DNA from: Catellatospora coxensis | GTDB taxonomy: Bacteria > Actinomycetota > Actinomycetes > Mycobacteriales > Micromonosporaceae | NCBI RefSeq assembly: GCF_016862635.1 | Contig: NZ_BONI01000036.1 | Span: 1 to 64,000 of the forward strand | Length of the DNA: 64,000 nt | Direction of reading: 5' to 3' | Shown here: positions 51,670 to 61,122 of the stretch, in pieces | Numbering within the stretch: position 1 is the first letter of the stretch | Layout: each line of letters opens with the position of its first letter | The notes under the pieces: model-generated | The model's input: only the letters and a program-made list of their open reading frames with translations | The model's database searches: none | What the model was told of the DNA's origin: nothing | Made by a program: the position numbers and the translations under genes

Positions 51670-52889
51670 AACACCGAACTTACACTGCCCCGCATACCCG
51701 CGTCGGCGAGCGCGGCAGCCAGATCACCGCGCTCGGGCGCGGCCACCTCGCCAAGCCCCAGCCAGGCCGCCAGCCTGCGCAACTCGACCGCGAGAGCCTC
51801 GGCCGTGGCGTGCTCGTCGACCCCGGGCTCGGCCCAGGCGGCGGGCACCCGCAGCACCCCGGCCCGGCGGTCGGCCTTCAGATCGACCCGGGCCGCGAAC
51901 CGGTCTCCGTGCAGGAACGGCAGCACGTAGTAGCCGTGCACCCGCTGCTCCTGGGGCACGTAGATCTCGATGCGGTAGCGCAGGTCGAACAGGCGCTCGG
52001 TGCGCGAACGCTCCCAGATCAGCGGGTCGAACGGGCTGACCAGCGTGGACACCGCGACCTTGCGGGGCAGGGCGGCGTCGCGGTGCCGCCACGCCCGGTG
52101 CTTCCACCCCTTGACCTGGGTCGGGATGAGCACCCCGGCCTCGGTCAGCTCGGCGATCGCGGCGCGCGCCCCGGCCAGCGGCAGCCGGAAGTAGTCGCGC
52201 AGCTCCGGCTCCGCGGCCACGCCCAGCCCGCGCGCCGCGATCTCGACGAGTGCCCGGTACGCCGCCGCGGGCTCCGGCGTCGGGGTGTTCATCACCGCGG
52301 CGGGCAGCACCCGCTCGGTGAGGTCGTACAGCCGGGCGAACTGGCTGGTCCGCCCCGCCGAGGTGATCTCACCGGCGTAGAACAGCCACTCCAGCGCCTT
52401 CTTCACGTCCGACCAGTTCCAGCCCCAGTTGTCCTTCGGCTTGGGCACATCCTGCTCGATCACGGCAGCGGTCACCGGCCCCCGGTCACGCACCTCCTGC
52501 AGCACCCACCGCACCAGGTCCGGCCGCTCCGCGGCGATGTTGCGCGGCCCGCCCCACACGCCCTGCGCGGTCGCCATCCGCCACCGCATCAGCGGCTGCA
52601 GCTCGACCGGCAGCAGCGACGCCTCGTGGCCCCAGTACTCGAACAGCCAGCGCGGCCGCCGGGCGCTCGCCCCGTCCAGCACGGCGGGGTCGTACGCCCC
52701 GATCCGGCTGTACGCCGGCAGGTAGTGCGCCCGCTGCAGCACGTTCACCGAGTCGATCTGCAACAGCCCCGTGCGCCCCACGACCTTGCGCAGATGCCGC
52801 GCCCCCACCGGCCCTTTCGGCCCCCGGTCCGCAAACCCCTGCGCCGCCAGCGCCATCCTCCGCGCCTGCGCAACCGTCACCGTCTCCAC
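51666..52889 (-). CDS. YcaQ/AlkZ-type winged-helix DNA glycosylase
   Basis: The 407-residue protein belongs to the HTH_42 (YcaQ) family, whose members unhook interstrand DNA crosslinks or remove alkylated bases. The catalytic Q-x-D motif is Q44-I-D46 in LLQIDSVNVLQRAHYLPAYSR. The FEYWGHEASLLP motif, winged helices and the C-terminal beta barrel (VSPFDPLIWERSRTERLFDLRYRIEIYVP) are all visible. It starts at GTG 52889, 39 nt from D element copy 4, and is coupled to the DUF2752 gene. The substrate lesion is not known. Confidence 0.88.
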   Translation of the reverse strand: METVTVAQARRMALAAQGFADRGPKGPVGARHLRKVVGRTGLLQIDSVNVLQRAHYLPAYSRIGAYDPAVLDGASARRPRWLFEYWGHEASLLPVELQPLMRWRMATAQGVWGGPRNIAAERPDLVRWVLQEVRDRGPVTAAVIEQDVPKPKDNWGWNWSDVKKALEWLFYAGEITSAGRTSQFARLYDLTERVLPAAVMNTPTPEPAAAYRALVEIAARGLGVAAEPELRDYFRLPLAGARAAIAELTEAGVLIPTQVKGWKHRAWRHRDAALPRKVAVSTLVSPFDPLIWERSRTERLFDLRYRIEIYVPQEQRVHGYYVLPFLHGDRFAARVDLKADRRAGVLRVPAAWAEPGVDEHATAEALAVELRRLAAWLGLGEVAAPERGDLAAALADAGMRGSVSSVL

Positions 52890-52927
52890 GCCGCCCGACG
52901 CTACCCCCCACCCCCGACGACTCCCCG

Positions 52928-52977
52928 AAGGAAGGGCATCTTACCGTCCCCATGGGTAGAGGAAGGGCGCCTTCTTA
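52928..52977 (+). repeat. D element, copy 4 (50 nt)
   Basis: It starts AAGGAAGGGCATCTT and ends GGAAGGGCGCCTTCTTA. As in copy 2, the arm centres face the same way. With copy 5 in inverted orientation 94 nt away it forms a larger inverted pair in a divergent promoter region. Confidence 0.78.
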
Positions 52978-53071
52978 ACTCCCCACCCCGCGTGAGCAGG
53001 GCTCTTGCGGGCTGTATGTCCCCTCGGGCGCGGCGCTCCCCCGAACCCGCCTGGTCCCGGCGCTGCCAGGT

Positions 53072-53121
53072 TAAGAAGGGCACCTTCTACGACGCGGAGC
53101 GATGTGAAGGTGCCCTTCCTT
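53072..53121 (-). repeat. D element, copy 5 (50 nt), inverted
   Basis: On the minus strand it reads AAGGAAGGGCACCTTCACATCG...AGAAGGTGCCCTTCTTA, with fully complementary arms. It ends 20 nt before the TAGGCT hexamer (53141) of the GNAT gene. Confidence 0.85.
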
Positions 53122-53153
53122 TCCCGGGTTGGGGTTTTCGTAGGCTCGGCGGT

Positions 53154-53684
53154 ATGGGGATCGTTGTACGGGGTGAGACGGCGGGCGACTGTGCGGCGGT
53201 CGCTGAGCTGCATGTACGGGCCTGGCAGGTGGCGTACGCCGGGATCGTGCCCGACCACGTGCTGAGCGCGCTCGACGTGTCCGCCCGCACCGCGTCGCGG
53301 CTCGAACGGCTGGCCGACCCGGACAGCCCCTTCCGCAACCTCGTCGCGCTCGACGGCGACACGGTCACCGGCTTCGTCTGCCACGGCCCGTACCGTGCCC
53401 AGGAACACGACGGCAGCCCGCTGCAGCCGGAGTACGGCGAGATCCTCGCCATCTACGTGCACCCCGACCGCTGGGGCACGGGCACGGGCGACGCTCTGCT
53501 GCTGGCCGCGCTCGACGCGCTACCGCAGCCCGAGGTGCGCCTCTGGGCGCTCGCGGACAACCACCGGGCGCTGCGCTTCTACGCCCGGCACGGGCTACAC
53601 CCGGACGGCCTTCGCGCGACGTACCGGCCCACCGGCAGCGACGTCGACATTCCCGAGCTGCGCTGCAGCCTCCGGCGCGGCTGA
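53154..53684 (+). CDS. GNAT family N-acetyltransferase
   Basis: This 176-residue single-domain acetyltransferase shows ETAGDCAAVAELHVRAWQVAYAGIVPDHVLS, EYGEILAIYVHPDRWGTGTGDALL (acetyl-CoA loop) and LWALADNHRALRFYARHGL. TAGGCT lies 7 nt before ATG 53154, so the transcript is probably leaderless. Its 3' end overlaps the convergent mannosyltransferase-like gene by 90 nt. The substrate is unknown. Confidence 0.86.
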   Translation: MGIVVRGETAGDCAAVAELHVRAWQVAYAGIVPDHVLSALDVSARTASRLERLADPDSPFRNLVALDGDTVTGFVCHGPYRAQEHDGSPLQPEYGEILAIYVHPDRWGTGTGDALLLAALDALPQPEVRLWALADNHRALRFYARHGLHPDGLRATYRPTGSDVDIPELRCSLRRG

Positions 53685-54824
53685 CCCGCCCAGCGGCGTA
53701 CAGCACAGCAGCGCCAGGCACACCCACACGTACAGGTTCGAGCCGAGCAGCGTGCCGACCCCGCCGACCTCGCCCTCCCACAGCCAGACCACCCGGCTGG
53801 ACAGGATCACGTACGACACGCCGGCCAGCCCCAGCAACGACCACCGCCGCCTGCTGCCCGGCGCGGCCGCGAAGCCGCGCTCGACCAGCAGCACCAGCGC
53901 CGGGATCAACCAGACCAGGTGGTGTACCCAGGTCACGGGGCTGATCAGCACGCCGATGATGCCGGTGAAGGCGAGCCCGGCGACCTCGTCGCCCCGCGCC
54001 ACCGCCGCCCGGGAACGTACGAACCACACCGCCAGCACGGCCAGCACCAGCACCGCCCACAGCGCCTTGCTCGGGTGACCGGCGGTCAGCCGGGCCACCA
54101 CGCCCTGCAGCGACTGGTTCGAGATGAACGACAGCACGCCGACCCGGTCGGTGTCCCACAGCGCGCTCGTCCAGAACTCGCGCGAGGCGTCCGGGGCGAC
54201 CGCCGCCGCGCCCAGCGTCGCCGCCGCGGCCGTGCCGCTCGCCACCGCCGCCGCCCGCCAGCGCTTGGTGATCAGCAGGTACACGATGAAGATGCCCGGG
54301 GTCAGCTTGATCGCCGTGGCCAGGCCGATGCCCACCCCGGCCCACCTGCTGCCCTTGCGCGCGAACAGCAGCAGGTCCGCCGCGACCAGTCCCAGCAGCA
54401 GCATGTTGACCTGGCCGAACAGGAACGTCTCGCGCATCGGCTCGTACACGGTGACCAGGCACAGCGCCACCGCCACCACGAACCACGGCGTCCAGCGCTG
54501 GGCCGCGATGACCGGGCCGAGCAGCAGCCGCAGCAGCCACCAGGTCACCAGCACCGTCGCCGCCGAGCTCACCACGATCGCGGCAGGCCAGGACAGCAGC
54601 GCCATCGGCAGCATGGTCAGCGCCGCGAACGGCGGGTACGTGAAGCCGTACGTGCTGTAGGGCCGGACGAAGTCGTAGATCTCGCCACCGTCGGCCCAGA
54701 ACCGGACGGCGCCGTAGTAGACGTTCAGGTCGAAGAAGCCGTGCCGCTGCGCGAAAAGCGCGACGAACACCAGCGACGCGACGGCCAGTGCCGACACGGT
54801 CGCGATCTGCCGTCCGCGGCTCAA
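53595..54824 (-). CDS. GT87-type (DUF2029) membrane glycosyltransferase
   Basis: The 409-residue polytopic protein resembles polyprenyl-phosphate-mannose-dependent alpha-mannosyltransferases (PimE-like). It has about ten helices, the aspartate of HGFFDLNVYYGAVRFW in the first outer loop, YGFTYPPFAAL and GQVNMLLLGLV...LATAIKLTPG. It probably acts on lipid-linked or cell-envelope glycans from the outer face of the membrane. The start is TTG 54822-54824 with a perfect AGGAGGT 6 nt upstream. Its last 30 codons are antisense to the end of the GNAT gene. Confidence 0.85.
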   Translation of the reverse strand: MSRGRQIATVSALAVASLVFVALFAQRHGFFDLNVYYGAVRFWADGGEIYDFVRPYSTYGFTYPPFAALTMLPMALLSWPAAIVVSSAATVLVTWWLLRLLLGPVIAAQRWTPWFVVAVALCLVTVYEPMRETFLFGQVNMLLLGLVAADLLLFARKGSRWAGVGIGLATAIKLTPGIFIVYLLITKRWRAAAVASGTAAAATLGAAAVAPDASREFWTSALWDTDRVGVLSFISNQSLQGVVARLTAGHPSKALWAVLVLAVLAVWFVRSRAAVARGDEVAGLAFTGIIGVLISPVTWVHHLVWLIPALVLLVERGFAAAPGSRRRWSLLGLAGVSYVILSSRVVWLWEGEVGGVGTLLGSNLYVWVCLALLCCTPLGGSAAPEAAAQLGNVDVAAGGPVRRAKAVRV

Positions 54825-54872
54825 GCTCAGACCTCCTGATCAGTGCCCGGATGGGCTCGGTACGCTTCGGGC

Positions 54873-55445
54873 GTGGCAGTCGGGTTCGTCCGACCGGCGC
54901 GTCCCGACGACGCCGGCGAGATAGCACGTATCCAGTTGGCGACCTGGCGGGTCGCCTATCGCCGGGTGCTGCCCAAACACGTCCTCGACGAGATCGACGA
55001 GGCGTTCCTGGCGCAGCGCTGGCTCGACGCGGTGACCACGCCCCCCAGCGCCCGCCACCGGGTCCTCGTCGCCGTGGAGCAGAACGCGGTCGAGCAGGCC
55101 GTCCAAGAATACGTGGTGGGATTCGCCGCCTCCGGTCCCTTCGACGACGGGGCCCTGGCCGCGGACGAGGATCACACGCCGGACCGCGAGAACGTGGCGG
55201 CGATCACGGACATGCTGGTCGAGCCCCGCTGGGGCCGCCGCGGCCACGGCAGCCGGCTGCTGGCCGCCAGCGTCGACCTGTGGCGCGGCGACAAGTTCGA
55301 CAGCGCCGTGTGCTGGGCCTTCGACGCCGACGCCGCGACCCGCAAGTTCCTCACCTCAGCCGGCTGGGCCCCCGACGGAGCCACCCGCGCCCTGGACGTC
55401 GACGACCTCCTCGTCCCCCAGCTCCGCCTCCACACCACCCTCTGA
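54873..55445 (+). CDS. GNAT family N-acetyltransferase
   Basis: This 190-residue acetyltransferase begins VGFVRPARPDDAGEIARIQLATWRVAY. It has the acetyl-CoA loop region MLVEPRWGRRGHGSRLLAASVDLWR and a second-half CWAFDADAATRKFLTSAGW. I prefer GTG 54873 because TACGCT (54861-54866) lies 6 nt upstream. An ATG at 54843 is in frame but would include the promoter hexamer. It ends at a convergent junction with dapB that is filled with palindromes. Confidence 0.83.
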   Translation: MAVGFVRPARPDDAGEIARIQLATWRVAYRRVLPKHVLDEIDEAFLAQRWLDAVTTPPSARHRVLVAVEQNAVEQAVQEYVVGFAASGPFDDGALAADEDHTPDRENVAAITDMLVEPRWGRRGHGSRLLAASVDLWRGDKFDSAVCWAFDADAATRKFLTSAGWAPDGATRALDVDDLLVPQLRLHTTL

Positions 55446-55591
55446 CCCGGTCCCGGCAGGGGCACACACCAGACCACGCCGTACACCCTGCCCCGCGCCG
55501 CGCCATCCCGCGCCGTGCCGCGCTCCACTGTTCCGTGCCGCGCCACTCTGAGCCGTGCCGTGCCGCGCCGTTCCGCCCCGCGCCGCACAGC

Positions 55592-55652
55592 GTTGATCAT
55601 GAACTTATGGCACGGGTCAGCGGTCTGTCGTGAACACAACTTCATGATCAAC
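55592..55652 (+). repeat. E element, copy 4 (61 nt)
   Basis: The arms GTTGATCATGAACTT (55592-55606) and AACTTCATGATCAAC (55638-55652) pair with one mismatch. The core starts ATGGCACGGGTCAGCGG. The 140 nt before it (55446-55591) contain low-complexity CCGCGCCG repeats and no gene. Confidence 0.85.
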
Positions 55653-55670
55653 TCGGCGCTCACCCCCTCG

Positions 55671-55767
55671 CGCGAAGATCGCGACGATCTTGCGCGAACT
55701 GTTGGGACTTTGCCCGGAAGGGGCGAGTCGTACCCACAGTTCAAGCAAGATCGTCGCGATCTTCGCG
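55671..55767. terminator. Large cruciform between convergent genes
   Basis: The 23-bp arms 55671-55693 and 55745-55767 are perfect complements, built on CGAAGATCGCGACGATCTTG. A second stem (GAACTGTTGGG with CCCACAGTTC, one bulge) continues inside. It lies 13 nt after the dapB stop and faces the GNAT gene, so it probably terminates both. Confidence 0.75.
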
Positions 55768-55780
55768 GGGGCGGGGTGGG

Positions 55781-56545
<765 letters not shown>

Positions 56546-56619
56546 CTAGCGGATCAGACCGCCCAGCCCGCGCCAACCACGCCCTTCTGGGACAGCCCCA
56601 CCCGGCCCCTCACCGCCGC

Positions 56620-56680
56620 TTCGATCATGAAGTTGTGCCCACGACACGCCGCCGACCCGTGCCATAAGTTCATGATCAAC
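56620..56680 (-). repeat. E element, copy 5 (61 nt)
   Basis: Left arm 56620-56634 (two bases diverged from GTTGATCATGAAGTT) and right arm 56666-56680. On the minus strand the core begins ATGGCACGGGTCGGCGGCGTGT. It lies 43 nt downstream of the M16 peptidase gene. Confidence 0.83.
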
Positions 56681-56723
56681 GCTGCGCTGCGCTGCGCCGC
56701 ACCGGGCGGGCGGGCGGGCGGGG

Positions 56724-58124
56724 TCAGAGCTGGAAGGCGGTTTCCTCGAAGGGGCCGACGACCGCGAGGGACATCGGGGTGTTGAGGATCTTGGCGGCAA
56801 TGTGGTTGACCTCGTCGAGGGTGACGGACTCGATACGGCGGAGGAGCTCGTCGACGGACATGAGGTCGCCGTGCAGGAGTTCGCCCTTGCCGAGGCGGCT
56901 CATCCGGGAGCCGGTGTCCTCCAGGCCGAGGACCAGGGAGCCCTTGAGCATGCCCTTGCCGCGGCGCAGTTCCTCGGCGGTGATGCCGTGGGCGGCGGCG
57001 TCGGACAGTTCCTGGCGGATCAGGGCGAGGACCTCCTCGGCCTTGGCGGGCGCACAGCCGGCGTACACCGCGAACGTGCCGGTCTCGGCGTACTGCGAGG
57101 TGTAGGAGTACACCGAGTACGCCAGGCCGCGCTTCTCGCGGACCTGCTGGAACAGGCGGCTGGACATGCCGCCGCCGAGCACGTTGTTGAGAACCCCGAG
57201 CGCGAACCGGCGCTCGTCGTGGCGGTGCAGGGCCGGGCCGCCGAGCACCAGGTGGGCCTGCTCGGTGTCGTCAGGGCGCACCAGGGTGGCCGGGGCGCGG
57301 TGCCTGACCCGCGAGTGCGACGAACGGGTCGGCTCGGGCGAGGCGGCCACGGCGTCACCGAGCGGGGTGCCCGCGAACGCCTCGCGGACCTGCTTGACCA
57401 CGGTGGCGTGGTCGAGGTTGCCCGCGGCCGCGACGACGATCACCGGCGGGGCGTACCGGCGGCGGTAGAAGCTGTTGATCTGCTTGCGGGTCATCGGCGT
57501 GATCGTCTCGACGGTGCCCGAGATCAGCCGGCCCAGCGGGTGATCGCCGTACACGACCTCGGCGTGCAGGTCGTGCACCTCGTCGCCGGGCTCGTCGGCA
57601 TGCATGGCGATCTCCTCTAGGATCACCCCGCGCTCGGTCTCGACGTCGGCCTCGGCCAGCACCGAGTCGGCGACCGCGTCGCACATGACGTCGATGGCCA
57701 GCGGCAGGTCCTCGTCGAGGACCCGCGCGTAGTAGCAGGTGTACTCCTTGGCGGTGTACGCGTTGGTCTCGCCGCCGACCGCCTCGATCTGCGCGGAGAT
57801 GTCCAGCGCGGACCGCTTGCGGGTGCCCTTGAAGAGCAGGTGCTCCAGGAAGTGCGAGGCCCCGCCGAGCTGGAGGGCCTCGTCGCGCGAGCCGACCCCG
57901 ACCCAGATGCCGAAGGTCACGCTGCGCATGGCGGGCACGGCCTCGGTGAGGATGCGCATGCCGTTGGGCAGGGTGGTACGCCGCACCGTCCCGCCGAGCG
58001 GGTCGCTGTCGACGGTCCGGGTCACCGCTCGCGAGCCGCCCGGGCGGCGGGTGGCGGGGGCCGATCCGGTGGGCTGCGGCGTGGGTTCGCCGCCGGTGGT
58101 GAAGGCAGAAGACATGGGCGGCAC
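56724..58124 (-). CDS. M16 family zinc metallopeptidase (processing-peptidase-like)
   Basis: This 466-residue insulinase-family peptidase has the inverted zinc motif HxxEH at H91-H95 (HFLEHLLFKGT), the third ligand near E171 (ERGVILEEIAMH) and the inactive C-terminal M16 domain containing GGGMSSRLFQQVREKRGLAYSV. The first 45 residues are Pro/Ser/Thr-rich and not conserved. GTG 58124 has GAGGAA just upstream. The gene lies downstream of pnp, as in other actinobacteria, but a strong hairpin separates the two. Confidence 0.92.
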   Translation of the reverse strand: MPPMSSAFTTGGEPTPQPTGSAPATRRPGGSRAVTRTVDSDPLGGTVRRTTLPNGMRILTEAVPAMRSVTFGIWVGVGSRDEALQLGGASHFLEHLLFKGTRKRSALDISAQIEAVGGETNAYTAKEYTCYYARVLDEDLPLAIDVMCDAVADSVLAEADVETERGVILEEIAMHADEPGDEVHDLHAEVVYGDHPLGRLISGTVETITPMTRKQINSFYRRRYAPPVIVVAAAGNLDHATVVKQVREAFAGTPLGDAVAASPEPTRSSHSRVRHRAPATLVRPDDTEQAHLVLGGPALHRHDERRFALGVLNNVLGGGMSSRLFQQVREKRGLAYSVYSYTSQYAETGTFAVYAGCAPAKAEEVLALIRQELSDAAAHGITAEELRRGKGMLKGSLVLGLEDTGSRMSRLGKGELLHGDLMSVDELLRRIESVTLDEVNHIAAKILNTPMSLAVVGPFEETAFQL

Positions 58125-58150
58125 GGTTCCTCAGCGGCGGGGTATACGGG

Positions 58151-58189
58151 CACAGCCCGCGGGGAAGGTGTCCTTCCCCGCGGGCTGTG
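58151..58189 (-). terminator. pnp terminator hairpin
   Basis: An 18-bp perfect stem (58151-58168 with 58172-58189, CACAGCCCGCGGGGAAGG) with a 3-nt loop lies 26 nt after the pnp stop. It is the clearest intrinsic terminator in the window, though the following T-run is missing. Confidence 0.85.
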
Positions 58190-58215
58190 TTCTAGCTGTT
58201 CTTGCAGGTCACCGA

Positions 58216-60537
58216 CTAGTCGCGGCGCTGGGTGCGCCGGCGCTCGCCGCCCTCGCGGGCCGGGCGGTCGCCGCCCTCGCGGCGCGGGCCGCGGTCGCCG
58301 CCCCGGTCGCCGCCGCGCTCGCCGCCCTCACGGGGGGCCTTGTCGCTGACGATCGGGTTGCCGTCGGGGCCGATCTTGTCCAGGTAGACCTTGCCGCGCG
58401 CGTCGATGTCGGCGATGACGACCTCGACCTTGTCGCCGACGTTGAGGAAGTCCTCGACGCGGTCGACCCGCTTGCCGTCGCCCACCTTGGAGATGTGCAG
58501 CAGGCCGTCGCGGCCGGGCAGCAGCGAGACGAAGGCGCCGAACGCCGCCGTCTTCACCACGGTGCCCAGGAAGCGGTCGCCCACCTTCGGCAGGGTCGGG
58601 TTCGCGATGGCGTTGATCCGGTCCACGGCGGCCTGGGCCGACGGGCCGTTGGTCGCGCCGACGTAGATCGTGCCGTCGTCCTCGATGGAGATCTCGGCGC
58701 CGGTCTCGTCCTGGATCGCGTTGATGGTCTGGCCCTTGGGCCCGATCACCATGCCGATCTTGTCGACGGGGATCTTGACCGAGGTCACCCGCGGGGCGTA
58801 CTCGCTCATCTCGCCCGGGGCGGCGATGGCCGCGGCCATCACGCCGAGGATGGTCTGGCGCGCCTCGTGGGCCTGCTGCAGCGCGGCGGCCAGCACGTCC
58901 GACGGGATGCCGTCGAGCTTGGTGTCCAGCTGCAGGGCGGTCACGAACTCCGGCGTGCCGGCGACCTTGAAGTCCATGTCGCCGAACGCGTCCTCGGCGC
59001 CGAGGATGTCGGTCAGCGTCACGTACTGGGTCTTGCCGTCCACCTCGTCGGAGATGAGGCCCATGGCGATGCCGGCGACCGGGGCCTTCAGCGGCACACC
59101 GGCGCTCAGCAGCGACATCGTGGACGCGCAGACCGAGCCCATCGAGGTCGAGCCGTTGGAGCCCAGCGCCTCCGACACCTGCCGGATGGCGTACGGGAAC
59201 TCCTCGCGCGCCGGCAGCACCGGGATCAGGGCCCGCTCCGCCAGCGCGCCGTGGCCGATCTCGCGGCGCTTCGGCGAGCCGACCCGGCCGGTCTCACCGG
59301 TCGAGTACGGCGGGAAGTTGTAGTTGTGCATGTAGCGCTTGGTTTTCGCCGGCGACAGCGTGTCCAGCGCCTGCTCCATGCGCAGCATGTTCAGCGTGGT
59401 GACGCCCAGGATCTGGGTCTCGCCCCGCTCGAACAGCGCCGAGCCGTGCACCCGCGGCAGCACCTGCACCTCGGCGGTGAGCTGGCGGATGTCCCGCAGC
59501 CCGCGGCCGTCCATGCGGACGCCGTCACGCAGCACGCGGTTGCGCACCTCGGACTTGGTCACCGACCGGAACGCGGCCGAGACCTCCTTCTCGCGCCCCT
59601 CGAACTGCGGCGCGACCTGGCCGACAACCTTCTCCTTGACCAGGTCGAGGGCCTCTTCGCGATCGGCCTTGCCGGCGATCTTGAGAGCCTCGGCGATCTC
59701 GGAGCCCGCCGCCGCCTTCACGGCCGCGTAGACGTCGTCCTGGTAGTCCAGGAACACCGGGAACTCGGTCACCGGCTTCGCGGCGACCGCGGCCAGCTCG
59801 CTCTGCGCGCGGCACAGCTCGCGGATGGCGACCTTGGCGGCCTCCAGGCCACCGGCCACGATCTCCTCGGTCGGCGCCTGCGCGCCGCCCGCGACCAGCT
59901 TGACGGTGTTCTCCGTCGCCTCGGCCTCGACCATCATCACGGCGACGTCGCCGTCGTCGAGGGTCCGGCCGGCGACCACCATGTCGAAGGTGGCGCGCTC
60001 CAGCTCGGCGTGGGTCGGGAAGGCCACCCACTGGCCGTCGATGTGCGCCACGCGGGTGGCGCCGATCGGGCCGCTGAACGGCAGGCCGGACAGCTTGGTG
60101 GACATGCTGGCCGCGTTGATCGCGACCACGTCGTACGGGTGCTCCGGGTCGAGCGAGAGCACCGTCTCGACGACCTGGACCTCGTTGCGCAGGCCCTTGA
60201 CGAACGACGGGCGCAGCGGCCGGTCGATCAGGCGGCAGGTGAGGATGGCGTCCTCGCTGGGACGGCCCTCGCGGCGGAAGAACGAGCCGGGAATGCGGCC
60301 CGCGGCGTACATCCGCTCCTCGACGTCCACCGTCAGCGGGAAGAAGTCGAAGCTGTCGCGGGGCTGCTTGCTCGCGGTGGTCGCGGAGAGGACCACGGTG
60401 TCGCCCAGCTGGGCGATGACGGAGCCGGCGGCCTGTCGGGCCAGCCGTCCGGTGGAGAAAGTGACCTCACGGGTGCCGAACGACCCGTTGTCGATCACTG
60501 CTTTGCTGGTCTGTTCGCCGAGGTTGTGCTCGGTCAT
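58216..60537 (-). CDS. pnp: Polyribonucleotide nucleotidyltransferase (PNPase)
   Basis: PNPase degrades RNA 3' to 5' with phosphate and can add tails. The 773-residue protein has two RNase PH domains ([35 protein letters not shown] near the N-terminus; second domain with [23 protein letters not shown]). A KH domain ([20 protein letters not shown]) and an S1 domain ([31 protein letters not shown]) follow. A 40-residue Arg/Gly/Glu-rich tail, likely RNA-binding, closes it. AAGGAG lies 11 nt before ATG 60537. The 230-nt leader is highly structured. Confidence 0.96.
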   Translation of the reverse strand: MTEHNLGEQTSKAVIDNGSFGTREVTFSTGRLARQAAGSVIAQLGDTVVLSATTASKQPRDSFDFFPLTVDVEERMYAAGRIPGSFFRREGRPSEDAILTCRLIDRPLRPSFVKGLRNEVQVVETVLSLDPEHPYDVVAINAASMSTKLSGLPFSGPIGATRVAHIDGQWVAFPTHAELERATFDMVVAGRTLDDGDVAVMMVEAEATENTVKLVAGGAQAPTEEIVAGGLEAAKVAIRELCRAQSELAAVAAKPVTEFPVFLDYQDDVYAAVKAAAGSEIAEALKIAGKADREEALDLVKEKVVGQVAPQFEGREKEVSAAFRSVTKSEVRNRVLRDGVRMDGRGLRDIRQLTAEVQVLPRVHGSALFERGETQILGVTTLNMLRMEQALDTLSPAKTKRYMHNYNFPPYSTGETGRVGSPKRREIGHGALAERALIPVLPAREEFPYAIRQVSEALGSNGSTSMGSVCASTMSLLSAGVPLKAPVAGIAMGLISDEVDGKTQYVTLTDILGAEDAFGDMDFKVAGTPEFVTALQLDTKLDGIPSDVLAAALQQAHEARQTILGVMAAAIAAPGEMSEYAPRVTSVKIPVDKIGMVIGPKGQTINAIQDETGAEISIEDDGTIYVGATNGPSAQAAVDRINAIANPTLPKVGDRFLGTVVKTAAFGAFVSLLPGRDGLLHISKVGDGKRVDRVEDFLNVGDKVEVVIADIDARGKVYLDKIGPDGNPIVSDKAPREGGERGGDRGGDRGPRREGGDRPAREGGERRRTQRRD

Positions 60538-60591
60538 GAAGCTGTGTGCTCCTTCTGTCGCGGCACGTGCCGCCCGTTGCCGGTAGGACAG

Positions 60592-60687
60592 TCGGTCTTC
60601 GATCGAAGCGCCCGGAGCTCGCTCCGGACACCACTACCGAGGACCGACCCGAACCGGCCGGCCTGGGTGTGTTGCTTGCGCCAGGCC
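60592..60687 (-). promoter_or_regulatory. Structured 5' leader of pnp
   Basis: On the transcribed strand an outer helix (60592-60597 with 60642-60647) encloses the palindrome CTTCGATCGAAG (60597-60608) and a 6-bp hairpin CCGGAG-CGAG-CTCCGG (60612-60627). Further upstream GGCCTGG (60660-60666) pairs with CCAGGCC (60681-60687). Such a leader could be the site of RNase-dependent PNPase autoregulation, as known in Escherichia coli. Confidence 0.45.
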
Positions 60688-60733
60688 CGGTGTTCCTCCC
60701 GACGGCGGGTCCGTGCCAGGTGTATTCAAACGT

Positions 60734-60761
60734 CGGGGGAGCGACTGGCGCCGCTCCCCCG
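60734..60761 (-). terminator. rpsO terminator
   Basis: CGGGGGAGCG (60734-60743) and CGCTCCCCCG (60752-60761) form a perfect 10-bp stem 6 nt after the rpsO stop. On the minus strand it is followed by GACGTTTGAAT, a short T-run. Confidence 0.75.
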
Positions 60762-60767
60762 TCAGAA

Positions 60768-61037
60768 CTATCGGCGCAGGCCGAGGCGCTCGATGAGCGC
60801 ACGGTAGCGGGCGATGTCCGACTTCTGCAGGTAGGCCAGCAGCCGCTTGCGGCGGCCGACCAGCAGCAGCAGACCACGACGGCTGTGGTGGTCGTGCTTG
60901 TGCTGCTTGAGGTGCTCCGTAAGATCCTGGATCCGCTTGGTGAGGACCGCCACCTGGACCTCCGGCGAACCGGTGTCGCCTTCGACGGTGGCGTAGTCCG
61001 CCATGATCTGGGTCTTGACTTCAGCGTCGAGCGCCAT
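60768..61037 (-). CDS. rpsO: 30S ribosomal protein S15
   Basis: S15 is an 89-residue primary-binding protein of the small subunit. The family sequence is complete: [49 protein letters not shown], ending [13 protein letters not shown] 61037 has GGGAG 3 nt upstream; an in-frame GTG-type extension to 61094 is not conserved. A GACACCGG-TGAC-CCGGTGTC hairpin lies 66 nt upstream at 61103-61122 in the probable leader. rpsO-pnp order is conserved in most bacteria. Confidence 0.97.
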   Translation of the reverse strand: MALDAEVKTQIMADYATVEGDTGSPEVQVAVLTKRIQDLTEHLKQHKHDHHSRRGLLLLVGRRKRLLAYLQKSDIARYRALIERLGLRR

Positions 61038-61102
61038 GGTCTCCCTAACTGTGGGTTCTGTGCCACCCGATATCCCGCGGCGTCGTGCAGGCATACCGGG
61101 CC

Positions 61103-61122
61103 GACACCGGTGACCCGGTGTC
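61103..61122 (-). promoter_or_regulatory. Hairpin in the rpsO leader
   Basis: GACACCGG and CCGGTGTC pair perfectly around TGAC, ending 65 nt before the rpsO start. S15 represses its own translation through leader structures in several bacteria; whether this hairpin has such a role is unknown. Confidence 0.35.

Noticed and set aside
13010-53121. Possible CRISPR array from repeated palindromic units
   Set aside because: The repeats are dispersed over 40 kb, occur singly between genes and are not separated by regular spacers; no cas gene is present.
60540-60760. tRNA or other small RNA gene between pnp and rpsO
   Set aside because: Stems are present but no cloverleaf, T-loop or anticodon arm can be assembled; the structures fit a leader and a terminator.
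57739-60807. 1022-residue open frame on the plus strand
   Set aside because: It is antisense to pnp and the M16 peptidase gene, which have clear motifs; the shadow protein has none.
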